The position numbers were made by a program, and so were the translations under genes. 64,000 bases of DNA from Cyclobacteriaceae bacterium (lineage in GTDB: Bacteria > Bacteroidota > Bacteroidia > Cytophagales > Cyclobacteriaceae), in assembly GCA_019638255.1 (NCBI GenBank), contig JAHBUD010000001.1:1054001-1118000 (forward strand), given 5' to 3'. The notes beneath the pieces are model-generated. The model had not been told where the DNA came from, searched no databases, and was given only the letters and a program-made list of their open reading frames with translations. Positions 35,302 through 44,010 of the stretch are shown one piece after another; within the stretch, counting starts at the first letter, position 1, and every line of letters begins with the position of its first letter.

Positions 35302-35732
35302 TGTATAGAACTATGCGATTGATTTTTTTATTACTTATAACATCTACTGTTTCGTTTGCACAGGGCACCCTTGAAAACAAAATACTGCACTTATCGGAAC
35401 GAAAATTTGTGTGGATGATTAACAAACAACTGGATTCACTGGAGATGATGCTGGATGAAAGGGTCAAGTACACACATTCAAACGGATGGACGGAATCCAA
35501 ACCGGAGTTACTGGACAATTTGAAATCAAGTAGATTGGTTTATAAGAATGTTCAGGTGGACGAAGCTACTGTAAGGTTATACAAGAACACAGCTATTGTT
35601 ACCGGCACTGGAAAATTTTCGGGAATCAATAACGGTAATGCTTTTGACTTAGGCTTAAGGTACACAGAAGTGTATGTGCTGAACAAAAAGAAATGGTTGC
35701 TGGCATCGCGTCACGCTAACAGATTGCCATAG
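35301..35732 (+). CDS. Secreted NTF2-like (DUF4440) protein
   Basis: A 143-residue protein with a signal peptide (LIFLLLITSTVSFAQ) and an NTF2/DUF4440-like fold: KFVWMINKQLDSLEMMLDE, VKYTHSNGWTESK, NTAIVTGTGKFSG and LGLRYTEVYVLNKKKWLLAS. No catalytic function can be given; members bind small ligands or act as accessory domains. Its start overlaps the alpha-2-macroglobulin stop (TAATG) and it ends 4 bases before pbpC, so it is inside that operon. Confidence 0.82.
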   Translation: MYRTMRLIFLLLITSTVSFAQGTLENKILHLSERKFVWMINKQLDSLEMMLDERVKYTHSNGWTESKPELLDNLKSSRLVYKNVQVDEATVRLYKNTAIVTGTGKFSGINNGNAFDLGLRYTEVYVLNKKKWLLASRHANRLP

Positions 35733-35736
35733 GAAA

Positions 35737-38103
35737 ATGCTTCGCGGTAAAAGGAAAATTGTTGTTGGAAGTGGTGTGCTGATTTTCCTGTTCATCGCCT
35801 ATTATTTTGCGTTGCCCGAAAATCTGTTTCCTGATCCTTACTGCACGGTTCTCGAAGACAGGCAGGGCGAATTGCTTTCAGCCACTATTGCAAAAGACGG
35901 GCAATGGCGGTTTCCTCAATTGGATACTGTACCTGAAAAATTCAAACAAGCACTTATTCAGTATGAAGACAAACGATTCCTTACCCACGGAGGAATTGAT
36001 TTACGTGCTTTTGCACGGGCTGTTCAGCAAAACTTCAGGGCTGGAAAAATTGTCAGTGGTGGCAGTACCATCAGCATGCAGGTTATCCGTTTATCCCGGA
36101 AAGGAAAAAGCAGAACCTATTTTGAAAAGCTGATTGAAATTTTACTGGCTACACGCCTTGAACTTCGGTATACCAAAGGCGAAATCCTCGCCCTCTATGC
36201 ATCACATGCTCCGTTTGGTGGTAATGTGGTTGGCCTTGAAGCTGCCTGCTGGCGTTATTTCGGTCGCGATGTTTACGACCTTTCGTGGGCAGAAGCTTCC
36301 ATGCTGGCCGTGTTACCGAATGCCCCGGCACTCATTCATCCGGGAAAGAACCGTGGGAAGTTATTGCTTAAACGCAACGCCTTGCTCGATAAACTTCAAC
36401 AGGTTGGCGTGCTGGATGATTTCACCTGTAGCCTGGCTAAAGAAGAAGCAATTCCGGATCAACCAACACCTTTACCTCGTCACGCACGACATTTAATCCA
36501 ACGGATCGTTCGTGATGGTTTAGGTGATACGCGTGTGCGATCAACCCTTGACGATGCTGTGCAACGAAGGGTTGAGCAAATTATCGATGATCATAGTAAA
36601 CGGCTGGCCGGAAATCAAATCTTCAATGCTGCAGCGTTGGTGTTGGATGTTGAAACCGGAAATGTAGTGGCCTATGTTGGCAACACCCATTCCGATAACT
36701 TGGGTTATCATGGTGAGGAAGTCGACATTATCAGTTCACCCCGAAGCACCGGCAGTATTTTAAAACCTTTTCTTTATGCCGCTATGTTGGATGAAGGAAA
36801 GATTTTACGTAAATCACTTGTGCCCGATGTTCCAACCTTGATCAACGGCTTCGCTCCCAAAAATTTTAAGAATGAATTTGATGGCGCTGTTCCGGCTGAT
36901 CAAGCCTTAATACGTTCACTAAACATTCCTGCCGTGTTTATGCTTCAGCAATACCGGTATGAAAAGTTTCATTCCCTGCTGAAGCATACAGGCATGACAA
37001 CGCTAAGCAAGCCTCCGGATCATTACGGTCTTGCGTTGATACTAGGAGGGGCCGAAGGAAAATTATGGGACATTACAGGGATGTATGCTTCCATGGCGCG
37101 TTCCTTGAATGGATATTTTAAGCGGCAACCCGAAAATAAATATGCTGTGGCTGACTATCATGCTCCAACGTATTTAAAAAGTCAAAGCATAAACCAGGAA
37201 GAACAGTTTCTTTCAGCATCGGGATTATTTAGCGCTGCTTCCGTCTATCAGACCTTTGATGTGCTGAAAGAGGTTTATCGTCCCGGTGAAGAAACCGGAT
37301 GGCGAAATTTCTATAGTGCGAAAAAAATTGCCTGGAAAACCGGAACCAGTTTTGGCTTTCGTGATGGATGGGCAGTGGGAGTAACACCTCAATATGCGGT
37401 GGGGGTTTGGGTGGGAAATGCTGATGGCGAGGGCCGGCCGGGCTTAACCGGAACCGAAACCGCAGCACCAATTTTATTTGATATTTTCTCGCAACTGCCC
37501 GGTAATGCCTGGTTTCAGGAGCCATATTTGGAAATGGAGCAAATACCAGTGTGCAGTAAGAGTGGCCTGCGTATTTCAGAATTCTGTGAATCGGCCGATA
37601 CGGTTTGGGTAAGCCCCAGAGGTCTTGATGTAAAGTCATGCACCTATCATAGAAAGGTATATGTAACTGCTGATAACCGGTACCGTGTTCATCGCGACTG
37701 CGAGGAAGAAAGCAGGATGGTGGCGAAAAGCTGGTTTATCTTGCCGCCCATTCAGGAACATTACTTCAAGAACCGGAACATTTCTTACAAAACCCTACCC
37801 CCGTTCAAGCCTGGATGTGAGTCGGTTACTGCACTGCGTGCCATGGAGGTGATCTATCCCAAACAAAATGCCCGGCTTTTTATTCCCCGCGACCTTGATG
37901 GTACACCCGGAAGCTCAGTTTTTGAATTAGCTCACCGAAATCCATCGGCTACCATATACTGGCACCTGGACGGCCAATATCTTGGCAATACCCTCAAAAA
38001 CCATCGATTTCAACTAAATCCGGGCGAAGGAAGCCATATTCTAACCCTTGTTGATGATGCGGGAGAGACGTTGGAAGTCGGTTTTGAAGTTTTATCAAAG
38101 TGA
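35737..38103 (+). CDS. pbpC: Penicillin-binding protein 1C
   Basis: A 788-residue bifunctional peptidoglycan synthase. N-terminal membrane helix; GT51 transglycosylase (QYEDKRFLTHGGIDLRAFAR, GGSTISMQVIRLSRKG); transpeptidase with SILKP (active Ser in SxxK), SLNIP (SxN) and KTGTSFGFRDGW (KTG); and a C-terminal BiPBP-C domain (~residues 700-788) typical of PBP1C. It lies in an operon with the alpha-2-macroglobulin; the two are thought to protect the envelope when breached. Confidence 0.94.
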   Translation: MLRGKRKIVVGSGVLIFLFIAYYFALPENLFPDPYCTVLEDRQGELLSATIAKDGQWRFPQLDTVPEKFKQALIQYEDKRFLTHGGIDLRAFARAVQQNFRAGKIVSGGSTISMQVIRLSRKGKSRTYFEKLIEILLATRLELRYTKGEILALYASHAPFGGNVVGLEAACWRYFGRDVYDLSWAEASMLAVLPNAPALIHPGKNRGKLLLKRNALLDKLQQVGVLDDFTCSLAKEEAIPDQPTPLPRHARHLIQRIVRDGLGDTRVRSTLDDAVQRRVEQIIDDHSKRLAGNQIFNAAALVLDVETGNVVAYVGNTHSDNLGYHGEEVDIISSPRSTGSILKPFLYAAMLDEGKILRKSLVPDVPTLINGFAPKNFKNEFDGAVPADQALIRSLNIPAVFMLQQYRYEKFHSLLKHTGMTTLSKPPDHYGLALILGGAEGKLWDITGMYASMARSLNGYFKRQPENKYAVADYHAPTYLKSQSINQEEQFLSASGLFSAASVYQTFDVLKEVYRPGEETGWRNFYSAKKIAWKTGTSFGFRDGWAVGVTPQYAVGVWVGNADGEGRPGLTGTETAAPILFDIFSQLPGNAWFQEPYLEMEQIPVCSKSGLRISEFCESADTVWVSPRGLDVKSCTYHRKVYVTADNRYRVHRDCEEESRMVAKSWFILPPIQEHYFKNRNISYKTLPPFKPGCESVTALRAMEVIYPKQNARLFIPRDLDGTPGSSVFELAHRNPSATIYWHLDGQYLGNTLKNHRFQLNPGEGSHILTLVDDAGETLEVGFEVLSK

Positions 38104-38162
38104 TAAATCTCTGATATGTAAGGTTTTAAAAAGATTTGATTAATTCGATATTTAACAGGGTA

Positions 38163-38170
38163 TACCTTTG
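38163..38170 (+). promoter_or_regulatory. Candidate -7 element TACCTTTG
   Basis: An exact TAnnTTTG match, 24 bases before the preferred ATG 38195. A TTTG lies 24 bases further upstream, rather far for a -33 element. The longer start at 38168 overlaps this element. Confidence 0.45.
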
Positions 38171-38194
38171 CACCTGTTAATAAACCCTGTCAAA

Positions 38195-39454
38195 ATGAAA
38201 ACGTGCTATGCTATTGCTTTGATTGCGTTGCTGATTGTTCAGTCAGCTTTTAAAGCACCCGGACAATTACCCGATCCTCAATACCCCAATTATGTTGTAA
38301 TCGGGGCTTTTGAGTTCAAAAAGAATGCTATCAAATTCTCGAATCAGGCATCAAAAGAATTTACGGTTAGTTATGAGATAAACCCTGCCCGCAATCTCTA
38401 TTATGTATACATTCTAAAGACAAGCGATAAGAAGCAGGCGATTGAAGAAGCGTTGCGTTTGCAAAGTAACTCTCCATATAATGATACTTGGGTGTATAGT
38501 GGTCCATTGGGTGCAGCGGAAAACGCGGTTACTGCGGGTAAGGACATTAATCCTGCCACAAAACAAACTATAGAGAATATTACGGTGGCTGATACACCGG
38601 CTAACCAATCATTAACGATTCTGGTAGCGCCTCAGTCTGAGGCGGGTGTAGAACCTGAGGAAACTCAACCCGCAATAAGTTCGGAACCTGCTTTAGAGTC
38701 TTCATCAGTATCAGAAGAAAGTACATCCGTACCGGTAGCAGCTTCGGATGATAAGTCCAGGAACTTTTATTTCAAATTAAGTCGTGCCGATAACAGGAAA
38801 ACCATTGAAGGTGAAGTAGCAGTTATAGATGCTGAGCGTGTTAAAAAACTGGGCACTTATGCTGGTAACAAGGATGTTCGTTTAGCATCTCCTGGAAATA
38901 ATTCTGGTAATGTTTCATTGATCTGCGAAGTATTTGGTTACCGGAAAACCCAAAAGGATTTGAATTTTAATCGTCCTGAAGGTGATGAAATTTCTTTTGA
39001 GAATAATTCGGTAATCGTTCCGTTTGATTTGGTTCGTTTACAAAAAGGTGATATAGCGGTGATGTACAATGTGTACTTTTTTAAAGATGCTGCTATTATG
39101 CGTCCCGAATCACGATGGGAAGTGAACAACCTGTTGGAGATGCTTAATGAAAATCCGAATTATAAGATTAAAATTCACGGGCACACCAATGGCGGTGCAG
39201 CAGGAAAAATTATTTCGAAGAGTGAGAAATCAGATAATTTCTTTTCGTTGAATGATACCAAGGAAGGTTTCGGATCGGCCAAGAAACTATCGGAGGAGCG
39301 CGCTGAAATAATACGTGATTACCTTCTTGCCAACGGCATCGACTCAAAGCGCATGCATGTTAAGGCATGGGGCGGTAAGAAGCCCATTGTGGACAAACTT
39401 CACACCCAGGCACAAAATAATGTGCGGGTAGAGATAGAAATCCTGGAGAATTAA
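38195..39454 (+). CDS. SPOR-like/OmpA-family envelope protein
   Basis: A 419-residue secreted protein. Signal peptide, then a SPOR-like segment (residues about 30-95: YVVIGAFEFKKNAIKFSNQ, YYVYILKTSDKKQAIEE), a low-complexity Glu/Ser/Pro linker, a beta-rich middle, and a C-terminal OmpA peptidoglycan-binding domain (IMRPESRWEVNNLLEMLNE, KIHGHTNG, LSEERAEIIRDYLLANGID, HVKAWGGKKP). It likely tethers outer membrane to cell wall. It probably has its own promoter and ends at a bidirectional terminator. Confidence 0.85.
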   Translation: MKTCYAIALIALLIVQSAFKAPGQLPDPQYPNYVVIGAFEFKKNAIKFSNQASKEFTVSYEINPARNLYYVYILKTSDKKQAIEEALRLQSNSPYNDTWVYSGPLGAAENAVTAGKDINPATKQTIENITVADTPANQSLTILVAPQSEAGVEPEETQPAISSEPALESSSVSEESTSVPVAASDDKSRNFYFKLSRADNRKTIEGEVAVIDAERVKKLGTYAGNKDVRLASPGNNSGNVSLICEVFGYRKTQKDLNFNRPEGDEISFENNSVIVPFDLVRLQKGDIAVMYNVYFFKDAAIMRPESRWEVNNLLEMLNENPNYKIKIHGHTNGGAAGKIISKSEKSDNFFSLNDTKEGFGSAKKLSEERAEIIRDYLLANGIDSKRMHVKAWGGKKPIVDKLHTQAQNNVRVEIEILEN

Positions 39455-39459
39455 AAAGC

Positions 39460-39485
39460 ATTAAGCCCTCGAAAGAGGGCTTAAT
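39460..39485. terminator. Bidirectional terminator with GAAA loop
   Basis: Perfect 11-bp stem 39460-39470/39475-39485 with a GAAA tetraloop, T-rich to the right and A-rich to the left, between two convergent genes. It overlaps the stop codon of the kinase-like gene. Confidence 0.85.
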
Positions 39486-41013
39486 TGTTTTCTACAATAC
39501 CGGCTTCCAGCGCTCGGCTGATTTCCCGCGTTATCTGATCCAACTGTTGTGCACATTTTTTAAGGTGCTGATAGATTATTTCTTTCTCTTCTGCATCAAC
39601 CTGATGCAATAAATCAATCAAACCCAGAACACTGGCTACCGGAGCCCGAAGTTTGTGGGCATTAACAAATGTGTACTCCGTTAGTTTTTGATTTTGTATT
39701 GTTAATTGGCGAGTTCTTTCATCTATTCTGTTTTCAAGATTTTTATTGAGTTCATGTAAATCCTCATTGAGTTTAGCCAAGGTTTCGGCTTGTAATTCAA
39801 TAGCCATTTTCTGGCTTTGTATCTCTTCATTCTTACTTTTTAAAAGTTTATTCACTGTAAGAATTCTTCTTCGCTGAAGCAATAAAATCCAGGCAAGGAT
39901 ACCGGCAATAACAAGTCCTGTAGTAATGACAATGATAATTAATTGTTGTTGCCTCAACCTTGTTTCACGAAACTCCTTTTCTATTCGCAGTTGTCTGTTT
40001 TCTGCCTCCTGAACTTCGTTCTGATAAACCATTTGAAGACGGGCAATTTGTTCAGATTTTGAGAGATTATAAACACTGTCTTTCAAAACGTTGTGTTGAT
40101 ACAGGTTATATAAGGCATTTTTATAATTCCCTCGGGCAGAATCCAACCCGGATTTTTTCTGGTAGTTTATAACCATTAAATCTGTAGCTTTGATGAAAGC
40201 AGCCATTTCATTGGCTAGCTTCAGGTATCGATCAGCATTTTCAAAGAGTTTTAAATCAATATACGTGTCTGAGAAGTGTTGATATACGTGGATGAGGATT
40301 CGGATTTCGCCAGTTTCTTTAAGTATTTTTTCTGCACGGGTAAAATATTCCAAGGCCTTTTCATGTTTTTTCTGCTTCAGGCTAATTAACCCAAATCCGG
40401 AATAGTCGTAGGCGATGACCCGTTTATTGTTATCGCGAATGGCCTGCGATAGCGAATTTTCGTAGTATGAGGTGGCTGTTTTTAAATCGCCCAGGAGGTA
40501 ATAGAGTTCACCGATATTGTAATAGGTAATGGCACGAGTCGATAAATCTTTCCGTTTAAGTGTAACGGATTGTAACAGATACTGAAGAGCTTTATCGGTT
40601 TCATTCATGCGTTTGTAAACCTCACCGATATTATTGTAAGTTTGCCCCCAGCCTACCGAGTCCCCAGCCATTTGATATTCGCGGGCGGCTTTAAAATAAT
40701 ACTCAAGAGAAAGATCGAACACACCTTCTACCCAGTATGAATTGCCAATAACGGTTAATGAACGTGCATATCCTTTCGGGTAATTGATAGCCTGTGCTAC
40801 CTCGGAAGCATGCTGCCCGATTTTACGGGTGGCTAACGGATTATGGCGCATCGACTCCGTTGCCAGCTTATTCAAGGATATGATATAGTTGGTATCACGA
40901 GGTATTTTTGAAAAGCGTTGCAAACTATCGGGTAGGGGTGTTTGGGCATGTAAGGCGACTACAAGCAAAAGTTGAATTAACCCAAAAATTTTCCCGCCCC
41001 TCCTCATGATCAA
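39481..41013 (-). CDS. TPR kinase-like protein lacking the ATPase domain
   Basis: A 510-residue protein: signal peptide, TPR repeats to about residue 300, a membrane helix (about 348-372), coiled coil, and a histidine-kinase-type H-box at His453 (NAHKLRAPVASVLGLIDLL) followed by the second dimerisation helix. It then ends; there is no HATPase_c domain, and the stop lies inside a strong terminator, so the end is genuine. It may be a phosphotransfer or dimerisation partner of another kinase. The HxLRxP motif differs from the usual HELRTP. Confidence 0.82.
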   Translation of the reverse strand: MIMRRGGKIFGLIQLLLVVALHAQTPLPDSLQRFSKIPRDTNYIISLNKLATESMRHNPLATRKIGQHASEVAQAINYPKGYARSLTVIGNSYWVEGVFDLSLEYYFKAAREYQMAGDSVGWGQTYNNIGEVYKRMNETDKALQYLLQSVTLKRKDLSTRAITYYNIGELYYLLGDLKTATSYYENSLSQAIRDNNKRVIAYDYSGFGLISLKQKKHEKALEYFTRAEKILKETGEIRILIHVYQHFSDTYIDLKLFENADRYLKLANEMAAFIKATDLMVINYQKKSGLDSARGNYKNALYNLYQHNVLKDSVYNLSKSEQIARLQMVYQNEVQEAENRQLRIEKEFRETRLRQQQLIIIVITTGLVIAGILAWILLLQRRRILTVNKLLKSKNEEIQSQKMAIELQAETLAKLNEDLHELNKNLENRIDERTRQLTIQNQKLTEYTFVNAHKLRAPVASVLGLIDLLHQVDAEEKEIIYQHLKKCAQQLDQITREISRALEAGIVENN

Positions 41014-41029
41014 AATAGTAATGCCGGTT

Positions 41030-42406
41030 TTAGCTTGTCATGGCACGCAGCAGGTCATGCTGTGTAATGATGTGTACACGTTGCGATTCATCCCGTATTA
41101 AGACAGCCTTGTTTTCTTTATTGAGAAGAGAGGAGAGAACATCAAGTGTGCTATCGGGTGCTACGAAAAGCATGGGCTTATCCATAACATCACCCACCAC
41201 TTTTTCTCTAAGCAATGGATCCTCAATCATTTTTTCGAGCAGGCTTGATGCACTTACACTGCCGATAAACTGATCATTTTCGATTACCGGTATCTGATCA
41301 ATGCCTTCCCGATTCATCATCAGAATTACATCGCTCACTTTTGCTTTAGGCTGTATGGTAACTAAGCTGTCCTTTCCGTTACGGGAACTGATGATGTCTT
41401 TGGCCTTTGTGCTGAAAGTTTTGGTGTCCAGGAAGCCATGGTCCTTCATCCATTGATCATTATACACCTTGGCTAAATACCGTGTTCCATGATCGGGTAA
41501 TAGAATTACCATAACATCATCCTGCTTCATATGTTCCCGCGCATATTCTAATGCACCATGCACAGCGGATCCACACGACCAACCCACGAACAATCCCTCT
41601 TCCTTCGCTAGTCTGCGCGTCATTAATGCACCATCTTTGTCGGTAACTTTTATAAATAAATCAATCACATCGAAGTTGACATTTTTTGGAAGAATGTCCT
41701 CACCAAATCCTTCAGTCAGGTACGGATAAATTTCATTCTCATCAAAAATTCCTGTCTCCTTGTATTTTTTGAAAACAGAGCCATACGTATCAATGCCTAC
41801 TGAAGCAATACCCGGATTTTTTTCTTTCAGAAATGTGGCCGTGCCGCACATCGAACCACCGGTTCCAACAGTGGCTACATAGTGTGTAATTTTTCCGTCT
41901 GTCTGCTTCCATATTTCCGGCCCGGTGGTTTCGTAATGAGCTTTTGTGTTCGATAGGTTATCGTATTGATTAGGATAAAATGAATTCGGAATTTCTTTAT
42001 TGAGTTTTCGGGCCACCGAATAGTAGGATCTTGGATCATCCGGTTCAACGTTGGTAGGGCATACCACTACTTCAGCGCCAACAGCTTTCAATATGTTAAT
42101 TTTTTCTTGCGATTGTTTATCGGCCATAGTGAAAATGCATCGATAACCTTTTGCTACTGCCGCGAGTGCCAACCCCATGCCTGTGTTTCCGGAAGTACCT
42201 TCAATGATTGTACCACCAGGTTTAAGTCGTCCATCTTTTTCGGCATCTTCAACCATTTTAATGGCCATCCGATCTTTCATGGAATTGCCCGGATTGAAGT
42301 ATTCAACCTTGGCCAGGTAAGTACCCGGTATTCCTTTAAAGATTTTGTTAAGCTTGATTAAGGGTGTATTTCCGATGGTTTCGATGATGGAATTATAGTA
42401 CTGCAT
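41030..42406 (-). CDS. Cystathionine beta-synthase-like enzyme
   Basis: A 458-residue PLP enzyme with a cysteine-synthase fold (NPGNSMKDRMAIKMVEDAE with the PLP Lys, EGTSGNTGMGLA, TVGTGGSMCGTA) and a C-terminal pair of CBS domains (from about residue 335; VSDVILMMNREGIDQIPVIE). This plan matches cystathionine beta-synthase more than CysK, which has no CBS tail. It makes cystathionine from serine and homocysteine or acts as a cysteine synthase. It has a candidate promoter and sits behind a terminator after pyrB. Confidence 0.9.
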   Translation of the reverse strand: MQYYNSIIETIGNTPLIKLNKIFKGIPGTYLAKVEYFNPGNSMKDRMAIKMVEDAEKDGRLKPGGTIIEGTSGNTGMGLALAAVAKGYRCIFTMADKQSQEKINILKAVGAEVVVCPTNVEPDDPRSYYSVARKLNKEIPNSFYPNQYDNLSNTKAHYETTGPEIWKQTDGKITHYVATVGTGGSMCGTATFLKEKNPGIASVGIDTYGSVFKKYKETGIFDENEIYPYLTEGFGEDILPKNVNFDVIDLFIKVTDKDGALMTRRLAKEEGLFVGWSCGSAVHGALEYAREHMKQDDVMVILLPDHGTRYLAKVYNDQWMKDHGFLDTKTFSTKAKDIISSRNGKDSLVTIQPKAKVSDVILMMNREGIDQIPVIENDQFIGSVSASSLLEKMIEDPLLREKVVGDVMDKPMLFVAPDSTLDVLSSLLNKENKAVLIRDESQRVHIITQHDLLRAMTS

Positions 42407-42430
42407 GGAATTTTGGATAAAGGTGAGAGC

Positions 42431-42438
42431 AAAGTTAT
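42431..42438 (-). promoter_or_regulatory. Candidate -7 element TAACTTTG
   Basis: An exact TAnnTTTG match on the minus strand, 25 bases upstream of the cystathionine beta-synthase-like ATG and just after the pyrB terminator. Confidence 0.4.
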
Positions 42439-42465
42439 AAAAAACTGCCCGGTGGGCTTGGGCAT
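42439..42465 (-). terminator. Terminator after pyrB
   Basis: On the minus strand TGCCC (42465-42461) pairs with GGGCA (42451-42447), followed after one base by a T run ending at 42441. The stem is short but the T run is good. Confidence 0.5.
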
Positions 42466-42497
42466 GTATGAAAAACGCAGAATCTTAAAAGAATTCG

Positions 42498-43424
42498 TCA
42501 GTTGGCAGACCCTGCCAGCAAATAAAGTACGGCCATTCGGATGGCTACCCCATTTTCTACCTGGTCCAAAATAATAGCATGCTTTGAGTCAGCTGCATCG
42601 CTACTCAATTCCACACCTCTGTTAATAGGGCCAGGATGCATCAGTACAATAGGTTTCTTTAAGCTATCCAGTATTTTTTTGGTGATACCATAATAGAGGG
42701 CATATTCCCGCAAGGAGGGAAAATATTTTATTTGTTGGCGTTCCAGTTGTATTCGTAGCACGTTGGCCACATCACACCAGGCAAGTGCCTTTTGTATGTC
42801 GGTTTCAACTTTTACACCGGTTTGAGCAATGAATTTTGGAAGCAACGTTGGCGGACCACACACCATTACACTCGCACCTAATTTTTGCAGTGCGAAAATA
42901 TTCGATAAAGCTACACGCGAATGGAGTATATCGCCAATGATGGCCACTTTTTTCCCGGCAATACTGCCTAGCTTTTCACGGATTGAGTAGGCGTCCAGCA
43001 AAGCTTGCGTGGGGTGCTCATGAGTGCCATCGCCTGCATTAATAATATTTGCCTGAATATGGCGCGCAAGCAAGTGTGGTGCACCGGGGCTTGCGTGGCG
43101 CATAACCACCATGTCTACTTTCATGGCCAGTATGTTGTTTACAGTATCCAATAAGGTCTCACCTTTCTTTACCGAACTTGATGATGCAGAAAAGTTCACA
43201 ACATCGGCTGAAAGTCTTTTTTCAGCAAGTTCGAAGGAAAGACGGGTACGGGTTGAATTTTCAAAGAAAATGTTGGCGATGGTAATGTCGCGCAACGAGG
43301 GTACTTTTTTAATCGGTCGGTTCAGAACATCCTTAAAGGTATCAGCCGTTTCAAAAATCAATTGTATATCCTGAGGTGTAATGTCTTTTATTCCCAGCAG
43401 ATGCTTTTGACTTAGTTTAGACAT
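42498..43424 (-). CDS. pyrB: Aspartate carbamoyltransferase catalytic subunit
   Basis: Pyrimidine step 2: carbamoyl phosphate plus aspartate to carbamoyl aspartate. The 308-residue protein has ENSTRTRLSFELAEKRL (carbamoyl phosphate), HPTQALLDAY, GDILHSRVALSNI and HPGPINRGVEL. No pyrI is adjacent, so it is likely the unregulated trimer form. Start is 1 base after the pyrR stop, so it is co-transcribed. Confidence 0.95.
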   Translation of the reverse strand: MSKLSQKHLLGIKDITPQDIQLIFETADTFKDVLNRPIKKVPSLRDITIANIFFENSTRTRLSFELAEKRLSADVVNFSASSSSVKKGETLLDTVNNILAMKVDMVVMRHASPGAPHLLARHIQANIINAGDGTHEHPTQALLDAYSIREKLGSIAGKKVAIIGDILHSRVALSNIFALQKLGASVMVCGPPTLLPKFIAQTGVKVETDIQKALAWCDVANVLRIQLERQQIKYFPSLREYALYYGITKKILDSLKKPIVLMHPGPINRGVELSSDAADSKHAIILDQVENGVAIRMAVLYLLAGSAN

Positions 43425-43425
43425 G

Positions 43426-43971
43426 CTAATCCTTGTTATTAATCAACCAGATTTTATTTTGTTCATGACCTTGAGCTTCTAGCTCAACCAGTACTTTTTG
43501 TGTCGATAACGTGTTCACAATACGTCCTACGTAATCCGGGGCAATTGGCAAATCCCGGCTATACCTGCGATCGATCAGTACAAACAGCTCAACTTTGGCC
43601 GGGCGGCCAAAGGCGATCATGGCATCCAGTGCAGCCCGCACCGTTCTACCGGTAAACAACACATCGTCAACCAATATTACCTTCTTGCCTTCAATGATGA
43701 AGGGTATTCTCACCTCACTGGCTTTTACAGGGATTTCCCGCCTTCTGAAGTCATCGCGATGAAAAGTAGCATCGAGATACCCGATTGGAATGCTTTTCTT
43801 GATCAGCTTTTCAAGCTTTTTATGAATAATATCGGCCAGGAAAATGCCACGAGGCTGAAGCCCCAATATCACAGTCTCATCAAAAGATTGGTGGTTTTCA
43901 ATAAGTTGCTGGCAAAGACGACTAAGGGTGATGTCTAGAAGGTCCGAGTCGAGGATGAGTTTCTTCTGCAT
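43426..43971 (-). CDS. pyrR: PyrR-like phosphoribosyltransferase
   Basis: A 181-residue protein with the PRPP motif VILVDDVLFTGRTVRAALDAM and the PyrR-type C-terminal half (VLIDRRYSRDLPIAPDYVG). In Gram-positive bacteria PyrR binds pyr mRNA and regulates attenuation; it also has uracil phosphoribosyltransferase activity. I see no PyrR-type leader in front of it. It is first in the pyrR-pyrB pair. ATG 43971 is chosen over 43995 as it begins the usual N-terminus. Confidence 0.9.
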   Translation of the reverse strand: MQKKLILDSDLLDITLSRLCQQLIENHQSFDETVILGLQPRGIFLADIIHKKLEKLIKKSIPIGYLDATFHRDDFRRREIPVKASEVRIPFIIEGKKVILVDDVLFTGRTVRAALDAMIAFGRPAKVELFVLIDRRYSRDLPIAPDYVGRIVNTLSTQKVLVELEAQGHEQNKIWLINNKD

Positions 43972-44010
43972 ATGCCGAGTGCAAATATAATGCATTTACG
44001 CTGCATGCAC

